A stretch of 22,050 nt of DNA from an uncultured Catenibacterium sp. (GTDB taxonomy: Bacteria; Bacillota_I; Bacilli_A; Erysipelotrichales; Coprobacillaceae), in NCBI GenBank assembly GCA_900764725.1, contig CAAFPB010000038.1, positions 1 to 22,050 of the forward strand. The letters run 5' to 3'. The notes under the pieces were generated by a model. It saw nothing but the letters and a program-made list of their open reading frames with translations, did not search any database and was not told where the DNA came from. The position numbers and the translations under genes were made by a program. Each line of letters begins with the position of its first letter. Position 1 is the first letter of the stretch. Below are positions 15,405 to 22,050 of this stretch, piece after piece.

Positions 15405-17303
15405 TTAATTTAATTCATCAAGCCACATAGATACATCTGCATCACTAGGCATACGTAAATCTCCACGAGGAGATAAAGCCACTGAACCAACCTTAGGTCC
15501 ATCAGGGATACAGCTGCGCTTGAACTGCTGAGTAAAGAAACGTCTATAGAATAGTGTTAACCATTTCTTGATAGTTGTTTCATCATATTTATCACCATAT
15601 GTATGTACCGCAATACGTAATAATTTCTGTGGCTCATAATGGAATCTAGCATGATGATAGAGGAAGAAGTCATGTAATTCATAAGGTCCTACAATATCTT
15701 CTGTCTTCTGTGTGATTTCACCATCTTTTGCAGGAAGTAATTCAGGTGATACAGGTGTATGAAGAATATCCTGTAATGTAGCTTCTAATACTTCACCTTT
15801 ATATAAAGTAGATACATAATCAACAAGATATCTTACAAGTGTTTTAGGAACAGAAACATTAACACCATACATACTCATATGGTCACCATTATAAGTAGAC
15901 CATCCAAGGGCTACTTCTGATAAGTCTCCAGTACCTACGACAATACCACCTGCCTGATTCGCAATATCCATAAGAACCTGTGTTCTTTCACGAGCCTGAC
16001 AGTTTTCATAAGTGACATCATGTACTTCAGGGTCATGATTAATATCCTTGAAATGCTGGTTTACAGCATCTTTGATATTCACTGTCATAGAAGTGACTTC
16101 AAGTTCTTTCATAAGTGTTAAGGCATTATTTAAAGTACGGTCTGTTGTACCAAAACAAGGCATAGTCACTGCAATAATATCAGAAACAGGACGTCCTAAC
16201 ATCTTATAAGCCTTATGCATAACAAGTAAGGCAAGAGTAGAATCAAGTCCTCCAGACATACCAACAACTACTTTTTTAATATGAGCTGCTTCTAATCTCT
16301 GCATTAAGCCATGAGTTTGAATATTGAATACTTCTTCACAACGGGCTGCACGTTTATCTTTATCACTAGGGACAAATGGATGTGGATCATAATAACGATC
16401 TAAGTCTAATTCTTCATCATCTAACATAAATGGCACTGCGTCAAAATAATCTTCACTCTCATAAGTAGTCATTTCAATACGTTCTGTATGAATCTTTTCT
16501 AGATCCATATCTGCATAAATAATACCTGTAGAATATTGAGTAGATTCTTTAAGTAATGTACCATTTTCATAAATAAGATGATGATTAGAGAATACAACAT
16601 CAGTTGTTGATTCACCTACACCCGTATTACTATAAACATAGCCACATACAAGTCTTGCACTTGTTGCACTAATGAGACTGCGTCTATAATCACTCTTACC
16701 TGTTAAGTTATTAGATGCAGAAGGGTTCACAATAAGTGTTGCTCCATTTAAACATGCATCAGTACTTGGTGTATGAGGTGCCCATACATCTTCACAAATT
16801 TCTACCCCAATCTTTAACCAAGGATGATTCACATCTTCAAAAAGCTGTTCAGTTGTGACATGAATTTCCTGATCACATAAAGTAATATATTCATCTAGAT
16901 CACGACCGCTCTTGAAGTGTCTACCTTCATAGAATTCATGATAATTTGGGATATATGTCTTAGGTACAGCACCTAGAATATCTCCTCTATGTAATACAAG
17001 TGCACAATTATAAAGATCATTACGGATCACAAGTGGCATACCAATCACAATCACAGTATCAAGATCTTTTGTTTCATCTAGAATATATTGAAGCTGTGTT
17101 TCTGATTCATTCAATACTCTCTTCTGAAAGAAAAGATCTTCAATTGTATAACCAGTTAAACATAACTCATTTAATACAAGAACCTGTGTATGATTTGCGT
17201 TGGCTTCTTTTGATAAACGGATAATCTCCTGCGCATTCTTTTTCACATTTGCGATAGAGACTTTAAAAGAACCAGCTGCAACTCTAATAAAACCATCTTT
17301 CAT
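15405..17303 (-). CDS. nadE: Glutamine-dependent NAD+ synthetase
   Basis: A 632-residue two-domain enzyme that makes NAD from deamido-NAD and ATP using glutamine as the nitrogen donor. The N-terminal nitrilase-fold glutaminase has the catalytic triad Glu46 (NELCLTGY), Lys115 (VPKTYIPNYHEFYE) and Cys170 (GVEICEDVW). The C-terminal synthetase has the ATP P-loop SGGLDST at 350-356, VTMPCFGTT, GTGDLSEVALGWSTYNGDHM and SVPKTLVR. The length suits the fused long form, as in mycobacteria, rather than the short ammonia-only NadE of Bacillus. An ATG two codons upstream (17309) lies one base after GGAGG, while ATG 17303 is seven bases from it and is taken as the start. The promoter merges with the asnA terminator. 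A hairpin ends the gene before the orphan gene. Confidence 0.95.
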   Translation of the reverse strand: MKDGFIRVAAGSFKVSIANVKKNAQEIIRLSKEANANHTQVLVLNELCLTGYTIEDLFFQKRVLNESETQLQYILDETKDLDTVIVIGMPLVIRNDLYNCALVLHRGDILGAVPKTYIPNYHEFYEGRHFKSGRDLDEYITLCDQEIHVTTEQLFEDVNHPWLKIGVEICEDVWAPHTPSTDACLNGATLIVNPSASNNLTGKSDYRRSLISATSARLVCGYVYSNTGVGESTTDVVFSNHHLIYENGTLLKESTQYSTGIIYADMDLEKIHTERIEMTTYESEDYFDAVPFMLDDEELDLDRYYDPHPFVPSDKDKRAARCEEVFNIQTHGLMQRLEAAHIKKVVVGMSGGLDSTLALLVMHKAYKMLGRPVSDIIAVTMPCFGTTDRTLNNALTLMKELEVTSMTVNIKDAVNQHFKDINHDPEVHDVTYENCQARERTQVLMDIANQAGGIVVGTGDLSEVALGWSTYNGDHMSMYGVNVSVPKTLVRYLVDYVSTLYKGEVLEATLQDILHTPVSPELLPAKDGEITQKTEDIVGPYELHDFFLYHHARFHYEPQKLLRIAVHTYGDKYDETTIKKWLTLFYRRFFTQQFKRSCIPDGPKVGSVALSPRGDLRMPSDADVSMWLDELN

Positions 17304-17326
17304 AAACATTCCTCCAATTCCTTCTC

Positions 17327-17335
17327 ATTATATCA
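17327..17335 (-). promoter_or_regulatory. Extended -10 promoter of nadE
   Basis: The minus strand reads TTTTTTTGATATAATGAG. TGATATAAT is the extended -10, and its first T belongs to the U-tract of the asnA terminator. The predicted leader is about 17 bases. The -35 position falls in the loop of that terminator. Confidence 0.7.
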
Positions 17336-17360
17336 AAAAAAGTTCACGTGAGTGAACTTT
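17334..17360 (-). terminator. Intrinsic terminator of asnA
   Basis: On the minus strand, AAAGTTCAC and GTGAACTTT pair over 9 bp around TCAC, followed by a run of Ts. The stem includes two bases of the asnA stop codon. Confidence 0.88.
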
Positions 17361-18375
17361 ATAATAAATGTATATCATTTTCTTCGCAGATACGCATTGT
17401 ATCTTCATCCCATAATGAAGCCTGTACTTCACCAATATGAGCTTTCTTTAAGAAGAACATACATAAACGTGACTGACCAATACCGCCACCAATACTTAAT
17501 GGATAAACATTATTTAAAACATTCTGATGGTAAGGAAGTTCAGTACGTTCTTCGGCATGTGCTTTCTTTAACTGTTCCTCTAAAGCCTTTGCATCAACAC
17601 GTACACCCATAGAAGATAATTCAAATGCATCATCAAGAATAGGATGATAAACAAGAATATCACCATTAAGTGTCCAGTCATCATAGTCTGGTGCACGTCC
17701 ATCATGCTTAATCCCTGACTTAAGGGTATCCCCAATCTTCATTAAACATACAGCCTTCTTAGCTTTAGTAATAGCTCTTTCTCTTTCCTTTGGTGTTAAA
17801 TCAGGATAAACATCTTCTAATTCCTGTGTTGTAATAAAGAAGATCTTTTCTGGTAATAATCCTTTATCTAATTTTGGATAATGACGAATCATTAAGAAAT
17901 CTAAGTCTAATAAAGCTTTATAAATCTTCTTAACAGTCTGTTTAAAGAAATCAACAGTACGATCTTCAGGATTAATCACTAATTCCCAGTCCCACTGGTC
18001 TACATACATAGAATGAAGGTTATCAATCGTTTCATCTCTTCTGATTGCGTTCATATCTGTATATAATCCAGTATGTGATTCAAAACCATATCTATAAAGT
18101 GCATCACGTTTCCATTTTGCGAGTGAATGAATAATTTCAATTTCATCATCATTATTCAATTCGTAGCTGTTGAAGGCTACTGGTCTTTCAGTTCCATTTA
18201 AATCATCATTTAAACCTGTGTTTTTTAATAAGAATAGTGGTGCAGATACTCTAGTAAGTCTTAATTCTTCTGATAAACGTCTTTCAAAATAATCTTTAAT
18301 CATTTTAATCGCAACTTCAGTCTCAATAAGATTAAGTTGTGAATGATAGTTTTCCGGTACAAATACTTTGCTCAT
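17359..18375 (-). CDS. asnA: Aspartate-ammonia ligase (asparagine synthetase A)
   Basis: A 338-residue class II aminoacyl-tRNA-synthetase-like enzyme that forms asparagine from aspartate, ammonia and ATP in the cytoplasm. Diagnostic blocks are LTRVSAPLFLLKNTGLNDDLNG near the N-terminus, VAFNSYELNNDDEIEIIHSLAKWKRDALYRYGF, GLYTDMNAIRRDE, HSMYVDQWDWE, SGIKHDGRAPDYDDW, and SIGGGIGQSRLCMFFLKKAHIGEVQASLW at the C-terminus. The family length is about 330, so it is complete. SD AAAGGAG precedes the ATG. It is transcribed divergently from thrC and ends in its own terminator. No T-box leader is visible; the leader is only about 20-30 bases. Pairing with thrC-thrB across a shared spacer places two aspartate-derived amino acid pathways side by side. 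Confidence 0.96.
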   Translation of the reverse strand: MSKVFVPENYHSQLNLIETEVAIKMIKDYFERRLSEELRLTRVSAPLFLLKNTGLNDDLNGTERPVAFNSYELNNDDEIEIIHSLAKWKRDALYRYGFESHTGLYTDMNAIRRDETIDNLHSMYVDQWDWELVINPEDRTVDFFKQTVKKIYKALLDLDFLMIRHYPKLDKGLLPEKIFFITTQELEDVYPDLTPKERERAITKAKKAVCLMKIGDTLKSGIKHDGRAPDYDDWTLNGDILVYHPILDDAFELSSMGVRVDAKALEEQLKKAHAEERTELPYHQNVLNNVYPLSIGGGIGQSRLCMFFLKKAHIGEVQASLWDEDTMRICEENDIHLL

Positions 18376-18399
18376 AAGTCTTTTACTCCTTTATGTATG

Positions 18400-18405
18400 A
18401 TTATA
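18400..18405 (-). promoter_or_regulatory. Probable -10 of asnA
   Basis: TATAAT on the minus strand, about 25 bases before the ATG, preceded by a long T-rich tract (the plus strand is almost pure purine over 18408-18436). There is no TG extension and no clear TTGACA. Confidence 0.5.
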
Positions 18406-18502
18406 TAAGAAAAAAATAAAAAAGAAAGAAAGAAAACAGTATCTCTTATATTATTTAAAAATATGTAATAATTTAGGGAAATTTAAAAAACAACGAACTT
18501 GA

Positions 18503-18531
18503 TTGACTTATTTCCGATTATTTAATACAAT
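18503..18531 (+). promoter_or_regulatory. Sigma-A-type promoter of thrC-thrB
   Basis: TTGACT (18503-18508) and TACAAT (18526-18531) are separated by exactly 17 bases, the only classical -35/-10 pair I find in the window. Transcription should start near 18538, about 22 bases before the thrC ATG. Confidence 0.8.
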
Positions 18532-18560
18532 GTTGAAAACACAAGATAAGGAGATGCACA

Positions 18561-20045
18561 ATGGAAAAATACTTTAAGAGCACAAGAGGCAATCAGACAC
18601 CTATTGATTTTTATACATCTATTCTTCAGGGGATCGCAAGTGATGGGGGATTACTTGTACCTGACTTTGGTTTTGAGAAGAAAAACCTAGAAGATTTACT
18701 ATCTTTAAACTATGTAGAACTAGCAACTGAGATTATTGGTACATTTGCGCCAAGTGATGCAAAGGAAGCATTACATACAGCTTGTAACCAGGCATATGGT
18801 GAAGGTTTATTCTGTGATGAAGTTGTACCTGTTAAGAAAGCAGGAAATGTATATGTTGCAGAACTCTATCAGGGTCCTACTGCAGCATTTAAGGATATGG
18901 CATTATCTATGCTTCCAAGAATGATGACTCTTTCTTTAAAGAAGAAAGGTGAAGAACGTGAAGTTATGATTCTTGCAGCTACAAGTGGGGATACAGGTAA
19001 AGCTGCCTTAGAAGGCTTTAAGGATGTAGATGGTACATGTATTAAGGTTTTCTATCCAATTGATGGTGTATCTGCAATTCAGCAGCAGCAGATGGTGACT
19101 ACAACAGGTAAGAATGTAGAAATTATCGGTATTAGAGGTAACTTTGATGATGCACAGTCTGCAGTTAAGAAAGCTTTTGGTTCTAAAGAATTAAAAGAAC
19201 TTTGTGATGAACATCATATCTTCTTATCTTCTGCCAATTCAATTAATATTGGACGTTTAATTCCACAGATTGTTTATTATTTCTATTCTTATTTAACACT
19301 TGTAAAGAGAAATGAAATTAAACTAGGAGAAGCAGTGAACTTCACAGTTCCTTCAGGTAACTTTGGTAACTGTTTAGCTGGATGGATCGCAAAGAATATG
19401 GGATTACCAGTGAACCAGTTTATTGTTGCTTCTAATAAGAATAATATCTTAACTGATTTCTTCACTACAGGTACTTATGATGCAAGACGTGAATTCTATA
19501 AGACTAATGCTCCTGCAATGGATATCTTAGTTTCTAGTAACTTAGAAAGATTAGTATGGTTCATGGTGAATGGTGATAGTGAAAAAGTAAATAAGTATAT
19601 GGAAGAACTTAAAGAAACAGGTGTTTATAAAGTAGATGATGAAACACTTGTAAGAATTCAGAAAGAATTCAAGGCAGGATGTCTTGGAGAAGAAGAAGTA
19701 CTTAAAGTTGTTCATGACTGCTGGAATGAAAACAAGTATTTATTAGATACACATACAGCTGTTGGTTATGGTGTTTATGAAGAATATGTCAAGAACACTG
19801 GTGATACAACTAAGACAATCTTACTTTCAACTGCATCACCTTATAAGTTCCCTGAATCTGTATATCAGGCATTAACAGGTGAAGAAGTGGATGTTTATAC
19901 AGCTATTGAAAAACTACATGATTTAACTGGTATGGAAATTTCTTACCCATTAAAGGGTATTAAGGATCGTGAAATTCTTCATAAGGGTGTTATTGATAGA
20001 GATGCAATTCTAGATACTATTGCAGAAAAGATCAAGGAGTACTAA
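18561..20045 (+). CDS. thrC: Threonine synthase
   Basis: A 494-residue PLP enzyme converting O-phosphohomoserine to threonine. It opens with the family signature KYFKSTRGNQTPIDFYTSILQGIASDGGLLVPD. The PLP lysine is Lys111 in GPTAAFKDMALSMLP, followed by the phosphate-binding AATSGDTGKAALEGF, SANSINIGRLIPQIVYYF and FTVPSGNFGNCLAGWIAKNMG. Length and opening match the longer E. coli/yeast-like threonine synthases rather than the 350-residue Bacillus form. The start has AAGGAG about ten bases upstream. The last codons AAG GAG TAC TAA also provide the SD for thrB two bases downstream, so the genes form an operon. Homoserine would be made elsewhere; no hom or aspartokinase gene lies in the window. 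Confidence 0.96.
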   Translation: MEKYFKSTRGNQTPIDFYTSILQGIASDGGLLVPDFGFEKKNLEDLLSLNYVELATEIIGTFAPSDAKEALHTACNQAYGEGLFCDEVVPVKKAGNVYVAELYQGPTAAFKDMALSMLPRMMTLSLKKKGEEREVMILAATSGDTGKAALEGFKDVDGTCIKVFYPIDGVSAIQQQQMVTTTGKNVEIIGIRGNFDDAQSAVKKAFGSKELKELCDEHHIFLSSANSINIGRLIPQIVYYFYSYLTLVKRNEIKLGEAVNFTVPSGNFGNCLAGWIAKNMGLPVNQFIVASNKNNILTDFFTTGTYDARREFYKTNAPAMDILVSSNLERLVWFMVNGDSEKVNKYMEELKETGVYKVDDETLVRIQKEFKAGCLGEEEVLKVVHDCWNENKYLLDTHTAVGYGVYEEYVKNTGDTTKTILLSTASPYKFPESVYQALTGEEVDVYTAIEKLHDLTGMEISYPLKGIKDREILHKGVIDRDAILDTIAEKIKEY

Positions 20046-20047
20046 TT

Positions 20048-20941
20048 ATGTTTGTAAAGGTAAGAGTTCCTGCAACAAGCGCAAACTTAGGACCTGGATT
20101 TGACGTTGCTGGTTTAGCCGTTACTTTATATAATACATTCACTTTTGAATTATTAGATGAAGGTTTAGAAATTCTAGGCTGTCCTGAACAGTTCGCGAAT
20201 AAAGATAACTTAACTTATCGTGCCTTTGAAGAAGGTGCACGTTATGTAGGATTAGATTATAAAGGATTACGTATTACCAATGAAGGAGATGTTCCTTATA
20301 CAAGAGGATTAGGTTCTTCTTCTACATGTATTGTCGCTGGTATTGTTGGTGCTTTCGCATTCAAAAATCGTTATGAAGAACGTCAGAACATTCTTGAACT
20401 TGCAACTAAGATTGAAGGACATCCAGATAACGTTGCCCCAGCCATCTTTGGTGGACTAACTGTATCTGTTATGGAAGAACATAAAGTAACTACACTTTCT
20501 ATCCCTGTTAAACAGGAATATCGTTATGTAGCACTCATTCCACCTTTCACATTATCTACAGAAAAAGCACGTTCTGTATTACCACAGACACTAGATCGTG
20601 CAGATGCGATTAAGAATGTATCTCATCTTGCATTAATGGTTGCATCACTTATTAATGGATATGATGAAGGTTTAAAACTAGGCTTTAAGGATCGTTTCCA
20701 TCAGCCATATCGTGGACACTTAATTAATAACTTCTTCCCTATTATGGAAACATTAGAGAAGGATGAAAGAGTATTAGGTGCTTATCTATCAGGTGCGGGA
20801 CCTACTATTATGGCTTTAATTCGTGCCGATGATACAATGGGTGTTGTTCGTATTAAAGAAGAATTAGGATCTTTAATTGACGGATGGCAAGTAGAAAAGT
20901 TAGAATTAGATGAGCGTGGATTTACATGTGACTTTTTATAA
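20048..20941 (+). CDS. thrB: Homoserine kinase
   Basis: A 297-residue GHMP kinase that phosphorylates homoserine to supply the adjacent threonine synthase. Visible are the N-terminal RVPATSANLGPGFDVAGLAV, the ATP-binding GHMP loop YTRGLGSSST with Arg86 to Thr93, KIEGHPDNVAPAIFGGLTVS, and the C-terminal GAYLSGAGPTIMAL. Length is normal for the family. Its SD is inside the end of thrC, and its stop codon sits in the base of a terminator hairpin, so thrC-thrB is a two-gene operon. Confidence 0.96.
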   Translation: MFVKVRVPATSANLGPGFDVAGLAVTLYNTFTFELLDEGLEILGCPEQFANKDNLTYRAFEEGARYVGLDYKGLRITNEGDVPYTRGLGSSSTCIVAGIVGAFAFKNRYEERQNILELATKIEGHPDNVAPAIFGGLTVSVMEEHKVTTLSIPVKQEYRYVALIPPFTLSTEKARSVLPQTLDRADAIKNVSHLALMVASLINGYDEGLKLGFKDRFHQPYRGHLINNFFPIMETLEKDERVLGAYLSGAGPTIMALIRADDTMGVVRIKEELGSLIDGWQVEKLELDERGFTCDFL

Positions 20942-20970
20942 TACCTGGCAGTTGTCAGGTATTTTCTTTT
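20940..20970 (+). terminator. Intrinsic terminator of thrC-thrB
   Basis: AATACCTGGC pairs with GTCAGGTATT (one G-U) around AGTT, followed by TTCTTTT. The SD of the next gene starts three bases after the T-tract. Confidence 0.82.
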
Positions 20971-20984
20971 CAGGAGGGGATCAA

Positions 20985-21743
20985 ATGAAAAATTATCATA
21001 CACATACTACGAGATGTATGCATGCAATCGGTAGTGAAGAAGAGTATATCCTATCAGCAATCTCTGCTGGATATACAGAATTAGGCTTTTCAGACCATAC
21101 ACCATGGCACTATGAATCAGGATATCATGCCACAATGCGTATGGATGAATCACAACTTGAAGATTATGTCCATACATTATCAGTACTAAGAGAAAAGTAT
21201 AAAGACAAGATTTCTATTAAGATTGGATTAGAATGTGAATACTTTGAAGATAAGATGGATTGGCTCAAGGAACAGCTTGAAAAATATAAACTAGATTATA
21301 TTATTTTAGGTAATCATTTTGATGGCAGTGATGAAACAGGAATCTACTACGGCTATCCAGTATCTTTAGAAGAACTAAAAAGATATGTATCACAGGTAGT
21401 CAAAGCTATGGATACAGGCTTATTCTCATATGTTGCACATCCTGATGTTGTTTTCTATGATGAAAAGAATCAGGAACATATTGATGAAATAGAGAAGATC
21501 TGTATTCATGCAGCTGAAATAGATATGCCTTTAGAATTTAATCTATTAGGATATAAGGCTATGCGTCATTATCCAAGTCAGACATTTATTGATTTATGTA
21601 AGAAGCATCATAATCGAATTATTATCGGAACAGATGCACATGAACCAAGTGCTTTAAAAGACTATAAAACATATAATCGTGCTTATACTTATTTAAAGGA
21701 AAGTGGCTTAGAGATTACAGAAGACATTAAGATGTTAAGATAG
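20985..21743 (+). CDS. PHP-domain phosphatase, histidinol-phosphatase-like
   Basis: A 252-residue PHP metal-dependent phosphoesterase. The metal ligands appear in the expected order: NYHTHTTRC (His5, His7), GFSDHTPW, GLECEYFE, ILGNHFDG, VAHPDV and IGTDAHEP. The pattern and length match HisJ/HisK-type histidinol phosphatases, which remove phosphate from L-histidinol phosphate. No other histidine gene is present, so another small phosphate ester is possible. A longer frame from 20910 would overlap thrB and read through the thrB terminator. ATG 20985 has the strong SD GGAGGGG five bases upstream and is chosen. No separate promoter is seen, so it may rely on readthrough from thrB. It ends in its own terminator. 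Confidence 0.85.
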   Translation: MKNYHTHTTRCMHAIGSEEEYILSAISAGYTELGFSDHTPWHYESGYHATMRMDESQLEDYVHTLSVLREKYKDKISIKIGLECEYFEDKMDWLKEQLEKYKLDYIILGNHFDGSDETGIYYGYPVSLEELKRYVSQVVKAMDTGLFSYVAHPDVVFYDEKNQEHIDEIEKICIHAAEIDMPLEFNLLGYKAMRHYPSQTFIDLCKKHHNRIIIGTDAHEPSALKDYKTYNRAYTYLKESGLEITEDIKMLR

Positions 21744-21770
21744 AAGGCTTGAAAAAGCCTTTTTTCTTTT
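21744..21770 (+). terminator. Intrinsic terminator of the PHP gene
   Basis: AAGGCTT and AAGCCTT form a perfect 7-bp stem on a GAAA tetraloop, followed by TTTTCTTTT. Loop and tail match those of the ABC operon terminator at 2661-2685. Confidence 0.9.
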
Positions 21771-22050
21771 GACAGTTACTGTGATACTAATCTTAAAAAG
21801 TGCTGATATATCCACTGTTTATTTGATTTCCACTAGGTTAGAAAATGTAGTAATTTTTTCATTGTGTGTTTTGGGGGGCCTAATGGAATTTGTTTGACAG
21901 TTGTATTGAGTTTGAATTGAAAAAGTATTGAGATAATCATTGTTATTTTAAATTTAGTGACCGTAGAAAATGTGGTAATGTATTTAGTTTGATTCAGATT
22001 ACTTATATCAGGTACTGGATGAGGATAATTGAATTGTTTTGACAGTTACC
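21768..22050. repeat. Noncoding region with diverged direct repeats, open at the window end
   Basis: No credible coding frame on either strand. TTTGACAGTT occurs at 21768, 21893 and 22038. In the first two copies a second block, TAGAAAATGTRGTAAT (R = A or G), follows at exactly the same distance (21839 and 21964, 71 bases after the first). The sequence between the blocks is weakly similar. The units are therefore about 125 and 145 bases, and a third begins at the window edge. Copy 1 also holds a GGGGGGCC run. Function unknown. Confidence 0.6.

Noticed and set aside
17304..17309. Upstream ATG for nadE
   Set aside because: It is one base from GGAGG. The ATG at 17303 has a seven-base spacing.
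18376..18560. T-box or riboswitch leaders for asnA or thrC
   Set aside because: Predicted leaders are only about 20-30 bases and no conserved T-box sequence or antiterminator is visible.
20910..20984. Upstream start for the PHP gene overlapping thrB
   Set aside because: It would read through the thrB terminator and has no PHP-family sequence. ATG 20985 has GGAGGGG and starts the protein just before the HxH motif.
21768..22050. CRISPR array
   Set aside because: Only a 10-base core repeats exactly, unit lengths differ (125 and 145), and no 24-47 base near-identical repeat with regular spacers is present. The sequence beyond the window could change this.

Overview
The window is AT-rich, compact, gene-dense DNA from a low-GC Gram-positive bacterium. 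The evidence is strong purine-rich ribosome binding sites, many intrinsic terminators, an AddAB-type (not RecBCD) recombination nuclease, a cystine-type ABC system with a lipoprotein binding protein, and extended -10 promoters. The gene set and codon use look like a gut Erysipelotrichia-type Bacillota (Catenibacterium/Coprobacillaceae-like). That placement is inference; no 16S or other marker gene lies in the window.

Layout. 1-2661 (+): the 3' end of a PLP-dependent cystathionine synthase/lyase-family enzyme, followed by a three-gene polar amino acid (probably cystine) ABC importer whose genes overlap by 1 and 4 bases, closed by a terminator. 2685-3905 (+): an HD-domain hydrolase and a YbaK/EbsC-type deacylase, each with its own extended -10 promoter. 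4057-8646 (+): a phosphohexomutase, an OmpR-type response regulator, its sensor kinase and a small membrane zinc-ribbon protein, ending at a bidirectional terminator. 8645-14775 (-): the addB-addA operon. 14841-15399: a 134-residue gene of unknown function (-), bracketed by two related 50-53 bp hairpin repeats. 15405-18405 (-): glutamine-dependent nadE and asnA. 18503-21770 (+): thrC-thrB, then a PHP-domain phosphatase. 21768-22050: noncoding DNA with diverged tandem repeats that run out of the window.

Function. Most of the window is housekeeping: sulfur amino acid uptake and conversion, threonine and asparagine synthesis, NAD synthesis, sugar phosphate interconversion, DNA break repair and one two-component system. 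The threonine genes and the asparagine gene are divergent from one intergenic region.

I found no clear undescribed multi-gene system. The parts worth a second look are: (1) the orphan gene between nadE and addB flanked by two copies of the same hairpin; (2) the diverged repeat array after the PHP gene; (3) the repeated use of TGnTATAAT promoters without a visible -35, two of them fused to the U-tract of the upstream terminator; (4) a short AddB with no visible P-loop but an intact iron-sulfur nuclease module. Several genes have an upstream in-frame start codon that cannot be right because it sits inside the ribosome binding site or a terminator. I give the start supported by the Shine-Dalgarno (SD) sequence in each case.
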